The notes beneath the pieces are model-generated. The model searched no databases and was not told the DNA's origin. It was given only the letters and a program-made list of their open reading frames with translations. Positions 1-9,922 of a DNA stretch of 64,000 bases are shown here, piece by piece. The DNA lies in NCBI RefSeq assembly GCF_002845275.2, contig NZ_CP088149.1:5152001-5216000 (forward strand), in the 5' to 3' direction. This DNA comes from Pseudomonas sp. S06B 330 (GTDB lineage Bacteria; Pseudomonadota; Gammaproteobacteria; Pseudomonadales; Pseudomonadaceae). The number at the start of each line of letters is the position of its first letter. Position 1 is the stretch's first letter. The translations under genes were made by a program, and so were the position numbers.

Positions 1-1499
1 CCAAGCACGACGAGTTCTTCGGCGACGTCGAGGTCTACCACGGCATTCTCGACATAGATATCCCCCGGCCCGCCAACGACTCGCGCGCCTTTACCCTACT
101 GGTCGGCTACCAAGGCTGCGCCGACAAAGGCTTGTGCTACCCACCGGAAACCGCCCGCCTCAGTGTTGATGGTACGGGAGCCGTTTCAACCACCGATGTC
201 GCGCAGACGGCGGTAAAAGTCTGGACCTGGAAAGAACTGCTGCTGTTCTTTCTCGCAGGTGTCGGCCTGACCTTCACCCCTTGCGTCTTGCCGATGCTGC
301 CGATCCTCTCCGGCGTCGTTTTGCGTGGCCAGGTGGGCGGTCTGCGCGGTTTCAGCCTGTCGCTGGCCTACGTACTGCCGATGGCCGCTTGCTTCGCACT
401 GCTTGGCGCACTGATGGGCCTGTTCGGCGCCGGTATGAACCTGCAGGCACGCTTGCAATCAGCCTGGGTGCTGGTGCCGTTCTCGCTGTTTTTCGTACTG
501 TTCGCCCTAGCGATGTTCGGCCTGTTCGAGTTGAAACTGCCGCACGCCATCAGCCAACGCCTGGAACGCCTGGTAGGCCAGACCAAAGGCGGCTCGCTGC
601 TCGGCGCGGCAATTCTCGGGGTGTTTTCCAGCCTGCTGGTATCGCCCTGTGTATCAGCGCCGCTAGCTGGGGCACTGCTGTATATCAGCGCCAGCGGTGA
701 TGCTGTCGGCGGCGCGCTGAAACTGTTCGCCCTGGGCCTGGGCATGGGCGCTCCACTACTGCTGGTGGCGACTGGCGGCGCGGCCTGGCTGCCGAAAAGC
801 GGGCCGTGGCTGGTCACGGTGAAAAATGCCATCGGCGTACTGCTGTTGGGCCTGGCCATCGGCCTGCTTAGCCGGGTGCTACCGGGGCAGATCACCTTGC
901 TCCTGGTCGGTGCGCTGGCCGCCGGGGTGGCCGTGTTCCTTGGTGCCCTGGAGTTCACGGTCAAAACCACTCGCCAGCGCCTGGCCCAGTTACTCGGTCT
1001 GGCCTTGCTGTTTTACGCCCTGACCTGCTGGTACGGCGCCCTCAGCGGGCAGACCGATCCACTGCGCCCGCTGCCCCAGGCCAACATCGCCAACAGTAGC
1101 CCAAGCAACCAGACCAGTAGTGTCAGTGCCTGGCAGACCGTCACCACCCCCGCCGCGCTGGACAGCGCCCTTGCTACTGCCAAGGCGGCCGGAAAGCCTG
1201 TGCTGCTGGACTGGTACGCCGACTGGTGCATCAGCTGCAAAGTGATTGAACATGAAGTGCTCAACGCCCCGGCGGTGCTGCCTCAGCTCAAGGACTACAC
1301 GCTATTGCGTTTCGATATCACGGCCAGTACCGCCGAGCAACGCGCCCTGCTCGATCGCTATCAACTGTTCGGCCCACCGGCGCTGTTGTTCTTTGCCGCG
1401 AACGGCAGCGAAAAAACCAGCGTTCGGGTAGTAGGAGAGACAAACGCCGGCGAATTTGCCGAGCACCTGACGCGCATTCGCGCCGATCTGGGTCTATAA
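1..1499 (+). CDS. dsbD: Thiol:disulfide interchange protein DsbD (5' truncated by window edge)
   Basis: The reading frame is open from base 3, so the start lies outside the window. DsbD moves reducing power from cytoplasmic thioredoxin across the inner membrane to periplasmic partners such as DsbC. Visible in order are the end of the N-terminal alpha domain with its active-site motif GCADKGLCYPP (near 115-145), a polytopic membrane domain with the Cys-Pro motifs TPCVLPMLP and SPCVSAPL, and a C-terminal thioredoxin-like gamma domain with WCISCK (cysteines near 1227 and 1236). All three redox pairs are intact. The next gene, aroQ, is unrelated and has its own upstream region. Confidence 0.96.
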   Translation, partial: KHDEFFGDVEVYHGILDIDIPRPANDSRAFTLLVGYQGCADKGLCYPPETARLSVDGTGAVSTTDVAQTAVKVWTWKELLLFFLAGVGLTFTPCVLPMLPILSGVVLRGQVGGLRGFSLSLAYVLPMAACFALLGALMGLFGAGMNLQARLQSAWVLVPFSLFFVLFALAMFGLFELKLPHAISQRLERLVGQTKGGSLLGAAILGVFSSLLVSPCVSAPLAGALLYISASGDAVGGALKLFALGLGMGAPLLLVATGGAAWLPKSGPWLVTVKNAIGVLLLGLAIGLLSRVLPGQITLLLVGALAAGVAVFLGALEFTVKTTRQRLAQLLGLALLFYALTCWYGALSGQTDPLRPLPQANIANSSPSNQTSSVSAWQTVTTPAALDSALATAKAAGKPVLLDWYADWCISCKVIEHEVLNAPAVLPQLKDYTLLRFDITASTAEQRALLDRYQLFGPPALLFFAANGSEKTSVRVVGETNAGEFAEHLTRIRADLGL

Positions 1500-1670
1500 C
1501 TTGATCTGGCTGCAGAAAAGCTTTTATCGATGACTGAAATTAATAAATTAGTCACATATTTAGCGTGAATATCGGTCATCGTGCTGGCTATTGCTGGTAA
1601 CTGGACAGTGCCCGCCGGTTTACGGCATAGTCGCCGCGCAACGATTCCTAACGATAAAAAGGATTCACAG

Positions 1671-2123
1671 ATGGCAACGCTACTGGTGCTGCACGGCCCC
1701 AACCTGAACCTGCTTGGCACCCGCGAACCGGGCGTCTATGGCGCCGTCACTCTGGCGCAGATCAACCAGGACCTGGAGCAGCGCGCCCGCGCCGCCGGCC
1801 ATCACTTGCAGTACCTGCAAAGCAATGCCGAGTATGAATTGATCGACCGCATCCACGCCGCGCGCAGCGAAGGCGTCGACTTCATTCTGATCAATCCGGC
1901 GGCTTTCACACACACAAGCGTCGCATTACGTGACGCATTGCTGGCAGTGAGCATCCCATTCATCGAAGTGCATTTGTCCAACGTGCACAAACGCGAACCT
2001 TTTCGCCATCACTCCTACTTCTCTGATGTCGCAGTAGGGGTGATTTGCGGCCTGGGCGCCACTGGCTACCGCCTGGCCCTGGAGTCTGCCCTGGAACACC
2101 TGGCTGCTAACGCAAAGCCCTGA
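1671..2123 (+). CDS. aroQ: 3-dehydroquinate dehydratase, type II
   Basis: Catalyses dehydration of 3-dehydroquinate to 3-dehydroshikimate in the shikimate pathway; cytoplasmic dodecamer in this family. The 150-residue product has the type II signature [18 protein letters not shown] at the N terminus (catalytic Tyr in GVYG), the [10 protein letters not shown] segment and [17 protein letters not shown]. The ATG at 1671 is chosen over an in-frame upstream start at 1581 because it begins exactly at the family N terminus. It sits directly upstream of accB-accC, the usual gammaproteobacterial order. Confidence 0.97.
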   Translation: MATLLVLHGPNLNLLGTREPGVYGAVTLAQINQDLEQRARAAGHHLQYLQSNAEYELIDRIHAARSEGVDFILINPAAFTHTSVALRDALLAVSIPFIEVHLSNVHKREPFRHHSYFSDVAVGVICGLGATGYRLALESALEHLAANAKP

Positions 2124-2131
2124 TGACGAGA

Positions 2132-2149
2132 ACCTGGCCTACGGGCCAG
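2132..2149 (+). other. GC-rich hairpin between aroQ and accB
   Basis: The sequence CCTGGCC-TACG-GGCCAGG forms a short stem without a T tract. It could be an attenuator or mRNA-stability element in front of accB; there is no stronger evidence for a full terminator. Confidence 0.35.
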
Positions 2150-2221
2150 GGCTCACAAGAAACGTTTGCTAACACGTTTTTATATTTACGCCCCTGACCG
2201 AACCTTGGGAGTTGATGATTA

Positions 2222-2680
2222 ATGGATATCCGTAAAGTCAAGAAACTGATCGAACTGCTGGAAGAGTCTGGCATCGACGAGCTGGAGATCAAGGAAGGCG
2301 AGGAATCCGTACGGATCAGCCGCCACAGCAAGACCCCAGCCCAGCAGTACTACGCTCCGGCTCCTGTCGCCGCTCCTGCTCCAGCCGCCGCGCCTGTCGC
2401 CGCTGCTCCAGCTGCCGACGCCGCTCCAGCCGCTGCCAAGCTGAACGGCACCGTTGCCCGTTCGCCAATGGTCGGTACTTTCTACCGCAAAGCCTCGCCT
2501 AGCTCGCCTGCCTTCGTTGAAGTTGGCCAGACCGTGAAGAAAGGCGACACGCTGTGCATCGTTGAAGCCATGAAGATGATGAACCACATCGAAGCTGAAA
2601 CCAGCGGTGTGATCGAGTCCATTCTGGTAGAAGACGGTCAGCCGGTTGAGTTCGACCAGCCGCTGTTCACCATCGTTTGA
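2222..2680 (+). CDS. accB: Biotin carboxyl carrier protein of acetyl-CoA carboxylase
   Basis: BCCP carries the biotin that AccC carboxylates and the AccAD transferase uses to make malonyl-CoA, the first step of fatty acid synthesis. The 152-residue product has an N-terminal helical segment, an Ala/Pro-rich flexible linker (about residues 40-70) and a C-terminal biotinyl domain. The biotin attachment motif EAMKMMN places the modified lysine at residue 118. GGGAG upstream serves as ribosome binding site. It is followed after 17 bases by accC, with which it forms the standard operon. Confidence 0.98.
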   Translation: MDIRKVKKLIELLEESGIDELEIKEGEESVRISRHSKTPAQQYYAPAPVAAPAPAAAPVAAAPAADAAPAAAKLNGTVARSPMVGTFYRKASPSSPAFVEVGQTVKKGDTLCIVEAMKMMNHIEAETSGVIESILVEDGQPVEFDQPLFTIV

Positions 2681-2697
2681 ACCGCGGAGAGCCAACG

Positions 2698-4053
2698 ATG
2701 TCTGCGAAGCTGGAAAAAGTCCTGATCGCCAACCGCGGGGAAATTGCCCTGCGGATCCTGCGTGCCTGCAAAGAGCTGGGCATCAAGACCGTCGCCGTAC
2801 ACTCGACGGCCGACCGCGAACTGATGCACCTGGGCCTGGCAGACGAGTCGGTCTGCATCGGTCCTGCTTCGGCCAGCCAGTCCTACCTGCACATCCCGGC
2901 GATCATTGCCGCTGCTGAAGTGACCGGCGCTACCGCCATTCACCCAGGCTATGGCTTCCTCGCGGAAAACGCCGACTTCGCCGAGCAGGTGGAGAATTCC
3001 GGTTTTGCCTTCATCGGCCCGAAAGCCGACACCATTCGCCTGATGGGTGACAAGGTATCGGCCAAGGACGCGATGATCAAAACCGGCGTTCCGACCGTGC
3101 CGGGCTCCGACGGCCCGCTGCCGGAAGACGAAGAAGAAGCCCTGCGCATCGGCCGTGAAGTCGGCTACCCAGTGATCATCAAGGCCGCCGGCGGCGGCGG
3201 TGGTCGCGGTATGCGCGTGGTGCACAAGGAAGAGGACCTGATCGCCTCGGCCAAGCTGACCCGTACCGAAGCCGGTGCTGCATTCGGCAACCCAATGGTT
3301 TATCTCGAGAAGTTCCTGACCAACCCACGCCACGTGGAAGTCCAGGTACTGTCCGATGGCCAGGGCAACGCCGTGCACCTGGGTGACCGCGACTGCTCGC
3401 TGCAGCGCCGCCACCAGAAAGTACTGGAAGAAGCACCGGCACCCGGTATCGACGAAAAAGCCCGCCAGGAAGTCTTCAAGCGCTGTGTCGATGCCTGCAT
3501 CGAGATCGGCTACCGTGGCGCTGGTACCTTCGAGTTCCTCTACGAAAACGGTAGTTTCTACTTCATCGAAATGAACACCCGTGTTCAGGTGGAGCACCCG
3601 GTTTCGGAGATGGTCACCGGTATCGACATCGTCAAGGAGATGCTCAGCATCGCCGCTGGCAACAAGCTGTCGTTTACCCAGGATGACGTGGTGATTCGTG
3701 GTCACTCCCTGGAGTGCCGGATCAACGCTGAAGACCCGAAGAAGTTCATCCCGAGCCCAGGCACCGTCAAGCACTTCCACGCCCCAGGCGGCAACGGCGT
3801 TCGCGTCGACTCGCACCTGTACAGTGGCTATGCGGTTCCGCCGAACTACGACTCGCTGATCGGCAAGCTGATCACCTACGGCAAAGACCGTGACGAAGCC
3901 ATGGCACGCATGCGCAATGCCCTGGACGAGATCGTCGTCGATGGCATCAAGACCAACATCCCACTGCACCGCGACCTGGTGCGTGATGAAGGTTTCTGCA
4001 AAGGTGGCGTCAACATTCACTATCTGGAACACAAACTGGCTAACCAGGAGTGA
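2698..4053 (+). CDS. accC: Biotin carboxylase subunit of acetyl-CoA carboxylase
   Basis: ATP-grasp enzyme that carboxylates the biotin of AccB. The 451-residue product starts [20 protein letters not shown], the usual N terminus, so the ATG at 2698 is preferred over an upstream in-frame start at 2677. It has the glycine-rich ATP loop ([12 protein letters not shown]), the metal/biotin region [14 protein letters not shown] and the C-terminal domain ending near [11 protein letters not shown]. Full family length, no anomaly. An intrinsic terminator follows directly. Confidence 0.98.
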   Translation: MSAKLEKVLIANRGEIALRILRACKELGIKTVAVHSTADRELMHLGLADESVCIGPASASQSYLHIPAIIAAAEVTGATAIHPGYGFLAENADFAEQVENSGFAFIGPKADTIRLMGDKVSAKDAMIKTGVPTVPGSDGPLPEDEEEALRIGREVGYPVIIKAAGGGGGRGMRVVHKEEDLIASAKLTRTEAGAAFGNPMVYLEKFLTNPRHVEVQVLSDGQGNAVHLGDRDCSLQRRHQKVLEEAPAPGIDEKARQEVFKRCVDACIEIGYRGAGTFEFLYENGSFYFIEMNTRVQVEHPVSEMVTGIDIVKEMLSIAAGNKLSFTQDDVVIRGHSLECRINAEDPKKFIPSPGTVKHFHAPGGNGVRVDSHLYSGYAVPPNYDSLIGKLITYGKDRDEAMARMRNALDEIVVDGIKTNIPLHRDLVRDEGFCKGGVNIHYLEHKLANQE

Positions 4054-4075
4054 TTCCGCAGTGATGTGAAAAGGA

Positions 4076-4103
4076 CCCCGGCCTATTGACCGGGGTTTTT
4101 TTT
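4076..4103 (+). terminator. Rho-independent terminator of accBC
   Basis: Stem CCCCGG (4076-4081) pairs with CCGGGG (4090-4095) and is followed by eight T residues (4096-4103), 22 bases after the accC stop. Confidence 0.9.
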
Positions 4104-4107
4104 GCAC

Positions 4108-4207
4108 TGTAGCCGCTGCCGCCAGGCTGCGATCGACTGCGCAGCAGTCGCTGCGAACAGCCTACGACCGCTTCGCGACCGATCGCAGCCTGGCGGCAGC
4201 GGCTACG
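4108..4207. repeat. Palindromic REP element (BIME-like), accC-prmA spacer
   Basis: A 26-base perfect inverted repeat, left arm 4110-4135 (TAGCCGCTGCCGCCAGGCTG...), right arm 4180-4205, around a spacer with a second smaller hairpin. The same arms recur at 25181 and 31771 in this window. This is the typical extragenic palindrome of the P. putida group. Confidence 0.9.
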
Positions 4208-4324
4208 CCAGGCAGAGCGCGGGAGCCCCACGAAGCATTCCCACAAACCCCTCGCACTCAAGTAAACTGGCGGGCTTCTCGCAGCCCTGAGCTGCCCCTG
4301 TAGATTTTCCCAAAGGTGCCCGCC

Positions 4325-5203
4325 ATGCCTTGGCTGCAAGTACGTCTGGCCATCAGCCCGGAACAAGCCGAAACCTATGAAGATGCCCTGCTCGAAGTAG
4401 GCGCAGTTTCGGTCACCTTCATGGACGCCGAAGATCAGCCGATCTTCGAACCCGACCTGAACACCACGCCGCTGTGGTCGCACACCCATTTGCTGGCGCT
4501 GTTCGAAGCCGATACCGACGCCGCTGCAGTGTTCGCCCATTTGCAGCTGCTCACCGGCGCTGCGCTGCCGGAGCACCAGGCCGAAGTCATTGAAGATCAA
4601 GACTGGGAACGCAGCTGGATGGACAACTTCCAACCAATGCGTTTCGGTCAGCGCCTGTGGATCGTGCCAAGCTGGCACGCAGCGCCAGAACCTGAAGCAG
4701 TCAACTTGCTGCTCGATCCGGGCCTGGCATTCGGCACTGGCACCCACCCGACTACTGCCCTGTGCCTGGAATGGCTCGACGGCCAAGACCTGCAAGACGT
4801 ACAGGTGCTCGATTTCGGCTGCGGCTCGGGAATTCTGGCGATTGCTGCGCTGCTGCTCGGCGCTCGCGAAGCGGTCGGTACCGATATCGACGTCCAGGCC
4901 CTGGAAGCCTCCCGCGACAACGCCGGTCGTAACGGTATTGCCGACGAAAAATTCGCCCTGTACCTACCTGAACACATGCCAGCAATGCAGGCCGACGTGC
5001 TCGTGGCCAACATCCTTGCCGGCCCACTGGTCTCCCTGGCCCCGCAACTGTCCGGGCTGGTGCGCCCGGGTGGTCTGTTGGCGCTGTCGGGCATTCTGGC
5101 CGAACAGGGCGAAGAAGTCGCCGCAGCCTACGCCAATGACTTCGACCTGGACCCGATTACCGTTCGCGACGGCTGGGTACGCATCAGTGGTCGCCGCCGC
5201 TAA
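4325..5203 (+). CDS. prmA: Ribosomal protein L11 methyltransferase
   Basis: SAM-dependent enzyme that trimethylates ribosomal protein L11. The 292-residue product has the L11-recognition N-terminal domain ([16 protein letters not shown]), a linker with the [16 protein letters not shown] motif, and a Rossmann methyltransferase domain with the SAM loop [14 protein letters not shown] and the NILAGPL motif. The start at 4325 is preceded by AAAGGTG. Full length and well conserved. A zinc-ribbon protein gene follows after 40 bases. Confidence 0.97.
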   Translation: MPWLQVRLAISPEQAETYEDALLEVGAVSVTFMDAEDQPIFEPDLNTTPLWSHTHLLALFEADTDAAAVFAHLQLLTGAALPEHQAEVIEDQDWERSWMDNFQPMRFGQRLWIVPSWHAAPEPEAVNLLLDPGLAFGTGTHPTTALCLEWLDGQDLQDVQVLDFGCGSGILAIAALLLGAREAVGTDIDVQALEASRDNAGRNGIADEKFALYLPEHMPAMQADVLVANILAGPLVSLAPQLSGLVRPGGLLALSGILAEQGEEVAAAYANDFDLDPITVRDGWVRISGRRR

Positions 5204-5243
5204 GTGCGCCTAGAATAACCTTCTGTATAACCCGGACCGCCGC

Positions 5244-6542
5244 ATGACCGACAGTTTCGTCACCCAGTGCCCGCATTGCCAGACCAGCTTTCGCGTCAAC
5301 CACAATCAATTGAGCGTGGCCCGCGGCGTGGTGCGTTGCGGCGCCTGCCTGCAGGTATTCAACGCCGCCAAACAGCTGCTGGAGCAAAGTGCGGCGCAAC
5401 AGCCCGCGGTAGAGCCTGCAAGTGCCGAGCCCACGGTCTCAGCACCAGTGCCAGTGCCAGTGCCAGCACCCGAGGCATCAGTCAGGCAGCACACCTGGAG
5501 CGCTGCTGAACTGGACCTCGACCAGCTCGACCTGGATGAGGAACTGGCACGACTGGAACAGCGTGAAATCCAGCCGACCACCGAGTACAAGGCCAGCGCA
5601 CCACGTGAGGACAGCCTCAGCGCCCACCGTGACGAACCGGAGCGCGACGATCAGCACTGGCCCGATAGCCTGTTCAGCACCCCAGCCAGCGAGCGCGAGC
5701 CGCTGGCAGAGGAGTTCGACGAGCCGCAACCGCCGCTCATTGAACAAGCACCACTGGACCTTGCCCCGGAGCCCGGCGAGCGTACAGAGCCTTCGCTGTC
5801 GCTGAATCCTGATGTGCTCGATGACGATCTGGATGATGAACCGCATCATCCCCACCCCATCGCCGCCGAGCGTGACGACATTGCGATGGAGCATCTGTCG
5901 GCCAATGAGCCGGATGATGACCTCGAACCCCGACCCAACGCTTCCGACGAGCGTCTTGAGCCGGGATTCGGCGCGGCCTCCAGTCGCCCTGAACGCAAGG
6001 AGCCGCTGCTCGATCTGGTGGACGACCCGTTGCAGTTGGATTGGCAAAAGCCCAAGGCCCATTGGGGCAAGCGCTTGCTTTGGATAGCCCTGGTGCTGCT
6101 GGCCGCCGCCGCCTTGGCGGGCCAGTACATCTGGTACCACTTCGACGAACTGGCCCGCCAGGACCAGTACCGCCCCTGGTTCCAGCAGATCTGCCCACAG
6201 GTGGGCTGCAAGGTCCCGTCGCGAGTAGACATCGCCCGAATCAAGAGCAGCAACCTGGTGGTGCGCAGCCACCCGGACTTTAACGGGGCACTGATTGTCG
6301 ATGCGATCATCTACAACCGCGCGCCGTTCACCCAGCCGTTCCCGCTGCTGGAGCTGCGCTTTGCCGACCTCAATGGCCAATTGATCGCCAGCCGGCGCTT
6401 CAAACCCGGCGAATACCTGAGCGGCGAATTGGCCGGCAAGGGCGAGATGCCCAGCCAGGTGCCAATCCACATTGCCCTGGACATCCTCGATCCAGGGCCC
6501 AAGGCGGTCAATTACAGCCTGAGCTTCCGCTCCCCCGAATAG
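5244..6542 (+). CDS. Zinc-ribbon (MJ0042-type) and DUF3426 single-pass membrane protein
   Basis: The 432-residue product starts with a four-cysteine zinc ribbon (CPHCQTSFRV...CGACLQVF, residues 9-35). Then comes a long acidic, Pro/Ala/Asp/Glu-rich, probably disordered region (about 45-270), one membrane helix (about 278-300, LLWIALVLLAAAALAGQ) and a C-terminal globular DUF3426 domain with QICPQVGCKVP. The family occurs between prmA and dusB in many pseudomonads, but its role is not established. The topology suggests a cytoplasmic zinc ribbon and a periplasmic C-terminal domain. Confidence 0.85.
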   Translation: MTDSFVTQCPHCQTSFRVNHNQLSVARGVVRCGACLQVFNAAKQLLEQSAAQQPAVEPASAEPTVSAPVPVPVPAPEASVRQHTWSAAELDLDQLDLDEELARLEQREIQPTTEYKASAPREDSLSAHRDEPERDDQHWPDSLFSTPASEREPLAEEFDEPQPPLIEQAPLDLAPEPGERTEPSLSLNPDVLDDDLDDEPHHPHPIAAERDDIAMEHLSANEPDDDLEPRPNASDERLEPGFGAASSRPERKEPLLDLVDDPLQLDWQKPKAHWGKRLLWIALVLLAAAALAGQYIWYHFDELARQDQYRPWFQQICPQVGCKVPSRVDIARIKSSNLVVRSHPDFNGALIVDAIIYNRAPFTQPFPLLELRFADLNGQLIASRRFKPGEYLSGELAGKGEMPSQVPIHIALDILDPGPKAVNYSLSFRSPE

Positions 6543-6618
6543 CTCTCGGCCAGCATGCCCGGCACTCCAAACTGTCGGACATAACGCCGCAGTTGTTCAG
6601 ATTTTATCCAAATCCATC

Positions 6619-6647
6619 TTTATCCGGTCACCGAGAGCGGGTATCAT
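6619..6647 (+). promoter_or_regulatory. Possible sigma-70 promoter of dusB-fis
   Basis: TTTATC and TATCAT are separated by 17 bases, 52 bases before the dusB start. The -35 box is poor and the call rests only on spacing, position and a reasonable -10. Confidence 0.3.
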
Positions 6648-6698
6648 GCCAACCCTTTTTCGAACTCTAATGATCCGGCCCCACAACAGGGAACTCCT

Positions 6699-7712
6699 AT
6701 GTCGGCGGTACGCATCGGCCCATACACACTGCAGAACAACCTGATCCTCGCGCCGATGGCCGGGGTCACGGATCAGCCATTTCGTCAGCTCTGCCGACGA
6801 ATGGGTGCAGGCCTGGTGGTGTCGGAGATGGTCAGCAGCGACATGAGCCTGTGGAACAGCCGCAAGTCGCGTCTGCGCATGATTCACCAAGGTGATCCCG
6901 AGCCACGCTCGGTACAGATCGCCGGTGGTGACGCGCAGATGCTTGCCGCTGCAGCCCGGGCCAACGTCGAAGCTGGCGCACAGATCATCGATATCAACAT
7001 GGGCTGCCCGGCAAAAAAAGTCTGCAACAAAGCTGCAGGCTCTGCTTTATTGAAAGATGAAGCCTTGGTCAGCGAGATCCTCCACGCGGTGGTTGCCGCC
7101 GTGGATGTACCGGTCACGCTGAAAATCCGCACGGGTTGGGACAGGGCGAACAAGAACGGCCTGACGGTGGCAAAGATTGCCGAACAGGCCGGGATCCAGG
7201 CACTGGCGGTACACGGACGGACCCGCGCCGACCTTTACACCGGCGACGCCGAGTACGACACCATCGCTGAGATCAAGCAGGCGGTGTCGATCCCAGTGTT
7301 TGCCAATGGCGATATCACTTCGCCAGAAAAGGCCCGGGCCGTGCTTCAGGCGACCGGGGCCGATGGCCTGTTGATAGGCCGGGCTGCCCAAGGGCGGCCG
7401 TGGATTTTTCGCGAGATCGAGCACTACCTGCGTACCGGCGAACATTCGCCGGCGCCGCAGTTGCAAGAAGTGGAACGCATACTGCTGGAGCACCTAGCCG
7501 CGCTGCACGCCTTCTATGGCGATGTCATGGGCGTACGCATCGCCCGCAAGCATGTCGGCTGGTACTTGGCAACGCTTCCGGGCGCCAGGGAGTTTCGCGC
7601 CCAGTTCAATCGTTTGGAAGATACGCAAGCGCAGTGCGCCGACGTTCGCGGCTTTTTCCGCGAACGTGAACAGAGCCTTGAGACAGAGGACGGACAAGGG
7701 GTGGCCGCATGA
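6699..7712 (+). CDS. dusB: tRNA-dihydrouridine synthase B
   Basis: FMN-dependent reductase that makes dihydrouridine in the tRNA D-loop. The 337-residue TIM-barrel product shows the family motifs [12 protein letters not shown], the catalytic-cysteine segment [33 protein letters not shown] and the FMN phosphate site [10 protein letters not shown]. The start is preceded by CAGGGAACTCCT. It overlaps fis by four bases (ATGA), the classic dusB-fis operon in which dusB is the leader gene for the nucleoid protein. Confidence 0.97.
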   Translation: MSAVRIGPYTLQNNLILAPMAGVTDQPFRQLCRRMGAGLVVSEMVSSDMSLWNSRKSRLRMIHQGDPEPRSVQIAGGDAQMLAAAARANVEAGAQIIDINMGCPAKKVCNKAAGSALLKDEALVSEILHAVVAAVDVPVTLKIRTGWDRANKNGLTVAKIAEQAGIQALAVHGRTRADLYTGDAEYDTIAEIKQAVSIPVFANGDITSPEKARAVLQATGADGLLIGRAAQGRPWIFREIEHYLRTGEHSPAPQLQEVERILLEHLAALHAFYGDVMGVRIARKHVGWYLATLPGAREFRAQFNRLEDTQAQCADVRGFFREREQSLETEDGQGVAA

Positions 7713-8029
7713 CGATGATGACCGAGACTTTAGTGAGTGGAACAACGCCCGTGAGCGACAACGTCAACCTGAAACAGCACCTGAATACACCGAGCGAAGA
7801 GGGTCAGACCCTTCGCGGCAGTGTGGAAAAGGCGCTGCACAACTATTTCGCCCATCTGGAGGGCGCGGCCGTCACGGACGTGTACAACCTGGTGCTCTCG
7901 GAAGTCGAAGCGCCGTTGCTCGAAAGCGTGATGAACTACGTCAAGGGCAACCAGACCAAGGCCAGTGAGCTGCTCGGACTCAACCGCGGCACCTTGCGCA
8001 AAAAGCTGAAGCAGTACGATTTGTTGTAA
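7709..8029 (+). CDS. fis: Nucleoid-associated DNA-binding protein Fis
   Basis: Factor for inversion stimulation: a dimeric bending protein that regulates rRNA and growth-phase genes. The 106-residue product has a variable N terminus and the conserved helix-turn-helix at the C terminus ([27 protein letters not shown]). The ATG at 7709 overlaps the dusB stop. Downstream in-frame ATGs at 7715 and 7718 could also serve as starts. Confidence 0.97.
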   Translation: MTMMTETLVSGTTPVSDNVNLKQHLNTPSEEGQTLRGSVEKALHNYFAHLEGAAVTDVYNLVLSEVEAPLLESVMNYVKGNQTKASELLGLNRGTLRKKLKQYDLL

Positions 8030-8046
8030 GCAAGCATCCAAACCAG

Positions 8047-8082
8047 AAAAGGCGGCTCCCATTCGATGAGGTCGCCTTTTTT
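8047..8082 (+). terminator. Rho-independent terminator of dusB-fis
   Basis: AAAAGGCG (8047-8054) pairs with CGCCTTTT (8073-8080) across an 18-base loop and runs into six T residues, 18 bases after the fis stop. Confidence 0.8.
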
Positions 8083-8111
8083 GCTGACTCCACCGCGTTA
8101 TGGAATCTGAA

Positions 8112-9719
8112 ATGACCGACCAGACTACCCGCCTGCCGATCCGCCGCGCCTTGATCAGTGTTTCCGACAAGACCGGGATCCTTGAATTCGCCCGTGAGCT
8201 GCAACAGCTTGGCGTCGAGATCCTGTCCACCGGCGGCACCTTCAAGCTGCTCCAGGACAACGGCGTTGCCGCGGTGGAAGTTGCCGACTACACCGGCTTT
8301 GCCGAAATGATGGACGGCCGGGTCAAGACCCTGCACCCGAAAATCCACGGCGGTATCCTTGGCCGCCGCGGCACCGACGACGCCATCATGGCTGAGCACG
8401 GAATCAAGCCGATAGACCTGGTTGCGGTCAACCTCTACCCGTTCGAAGCCACCATTTCCAAACCAGGCTGTGACCTGCCGACCGCCATCGAGAACATCGA
8501 CATCGGCGGCCCGACCATGGTTCGCTCGGCAGCCAAGAACCACAAAGACGTTGCCATCGTGGTCAATGCCAGCGATTACGGTCAGGTCCTGGAAAACCTC
8601 AAGGCTGGCGGTTTGACCTACGCCCAGCGTTTCGACCTGATGTTCAAGGCGTTCGAACACACGGCTGCCTACGACGGCATGATCGCCAACTACATGGGCA
8701 CGGTTAATCAGACTGCCGAAACCCTGAGCACTGAAGGTCGCAGCGAGTTCCCGCGCACCTTCAACAGCCAGTTCATCAAGACTCAGGAAATGCGCTACGG
8801 CGAGAACCCGCACCAGAGTGCGGCGTTCTATGTCGAAGGCAAGCCTGCCGAAGCCGGCATCGCCACTGCGGTGCAGCTGCAAGGTAAAGAACTGTCGTAC
8901 AACAACGTGGCCGACACTGACGCCGCGCTGGAGTGCGTGAAGAGCTTCGTCAAGCCGGCCTGTGTCATCGTCAAGCACGCCAACCCGTGCGGCGTGGCGG
9001 TGAGCCCGGACGCTGAAGGCGGCATCCGCCAGGCCTACGAGCTGGCCTATGCCACCGATACCGAATCGGCTTTCGGCGGCATCATCGCCTTCAACCGTGA
9101 GTTGGATGCAGAAACTGCCAAAGCCATCGTCGAGCGTCAGTTCGTCGAAGTGATCATCGCTCCGAGCGTCAGCGACGAAGCCCGCGCCGTGGTTGCTGCC
9201 AAGGCCAATGTGCGCCTGCTGGCTTGCGGCCAGTGGTCGCCTGAGCGTGCTGCTGCATGGGACTACAAGCGCGTGACCGGCGGTCTGCTGGTACAGAGCC
9301 GTGACATTGGTATGATCACCGAGGCTGACCTGAAAGTGGTCACCAAGCGTGCGCCAACCGAGCAGGAAATCCACGACCTGATCTTCGCCTGGAAAGTGGC
9401 CAAGTACGTCAAGTCCAACGCCATCGTCTACGCCAAGAACCGTCAGACAATCGGTGTCGGCGCTGGCCAGATGAGCCGCGTGAATTCCGCGCGTATTGCT
9501 GCAATCAAGGCCGAGCATGCTGGCCTGCAGGTGCAGGGCGCGGTCATGGCCTCGGATGCGTTCTTCCCGTTCCGTGACGGTATCGATAATGCGGCTAAAG
9601 TGGGTATCACGGCAGTGATCCAGCCAGGCGGTTCGATGCGTGATGCTGAAGTCATCGCCGCAGCTGATGAGGCCGGCATCGCCATGGTATTCACCGGCAT
9701 GCGCCACTTCCGCCACTAA
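8112..9719 (+). CDS. purH: Bifunctional AICAR transformylase / IMP cyclohydrolase
   Basis: Catalyses the last two steps of IMP synthesis: formylation of AICAR and ring closure. The 535-residue product has the N-terminal cyclohydrolase domain ([36 protein letters not shown]) and the C-terminal transformylase domain ([44 protein letters not shown]). The ATG at 8112 matches the family N terminus; an in-frame ATG at 8100 is an alternative. purD follows after a 203-base structured spacer. Confidence 0.98.
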   Translation: MTDQTTRLPIRRALISVSDKTGILEFARELQQLGVEILSTGGTFKLLQDNGVAAVEVADYTGFAEMMDGRVKTLHPKIHGGILGRRGTDDAIMAEHGIKPIDLVAVNLYPFEATISKPGCDLPTAIENIDIGGPTMVRSAAKNHKDVAIVVNASDYGQVLENLKAGGLTYAQRFDLMFKAFEHTAAYDGMIANYMGTVNQTAETLSTEGRSEFPRTFNSQFIKTQEMRYGENPHQSAAFYVEGKPAEAGIATAVQLQGKELSYNNVADTDAALECVKSFVKPACVIVKHANPCGVAVSPDAEGGIRQAYELAYATDTESAFGGIIAFNRELDAETAKAIVERQFVEVIIAPSVSDEARAVVAAKANVRLLACGQWSPERAAAWDYKRVTGGLLVQSRDIGMITEADLKVVTKRAPTEQEIHDLIFAWKVAKYVKSNAIVYAKNRQTIGVGAGQMSRVNSARIAAIKAEHAGLQVQGAVMASDAFFPFRDGIDNAAKVGITAVIQPGGSMRDAEVIAAADEAGIAMVFTGMRHFRH

Positions 9720-9922
9720 TCGTCAAACGGCCGCACTGAAGCAGGCGTCTGCCGCGTTGGAGCAGGTCCCGCTGATGCTCATTGCCAGGAGGCAACTGCG
9801 CTCAACGTGACCTGCTCTGCCTTGCATCCACCTACTTCATTGCGACCTCGCAATGCATACACAGCAGAAGCGCAGGAGGCTTTACCTCCTGATTGAAGAA
9901 TTAGCGTCATCGAGGTTTTAAC
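9720..9922 (+). ncRNA. Structured leader region between purH and purD
   Basis: The spacer can fold strongly. GAGCAGGTC (9760-9768) pairs with GACCTGCTC (9809-9817) and encloses a perfect hairpin TTGCC-AGGA-GGCAA (9782-9795). A second hairpin CAGGAGG-CTTTA-CCTCCTG (9873-9891) lies 32 bases before the purD start. The first small hairpin exposes AGGA in its loop, as RsmA/CsrA sites do. It may be a cis-regulatory leader for purD (and retS) or a processed small RNA. No known riboswitch class was recognised. Confidence 0.45.

Noticed and set aside
1515..1570. Possible terminator after dsbD (TGACT...AGTCA)
   Set aside because: The stem is only five bases, AT-rich and without a T tract.
2677..2697. 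Upstream start for accC at 2677
   Set aside because: It would overlap the end of accB and add seven residues absent from the family N terminus.
2638..4107. Long minus-strand open frame (489 codons) opposite accC
   Set aside because: It is the antisense shadow of a GC-rich conserved gene: no family motifs, no ribosome binding site, and accC is certain.
7980..9716. Long minus-strand open frame (578 codons) opposite purH
   Set aside because: Same reason; purH is full length with all motifs, and the antisense product resembles nothing.
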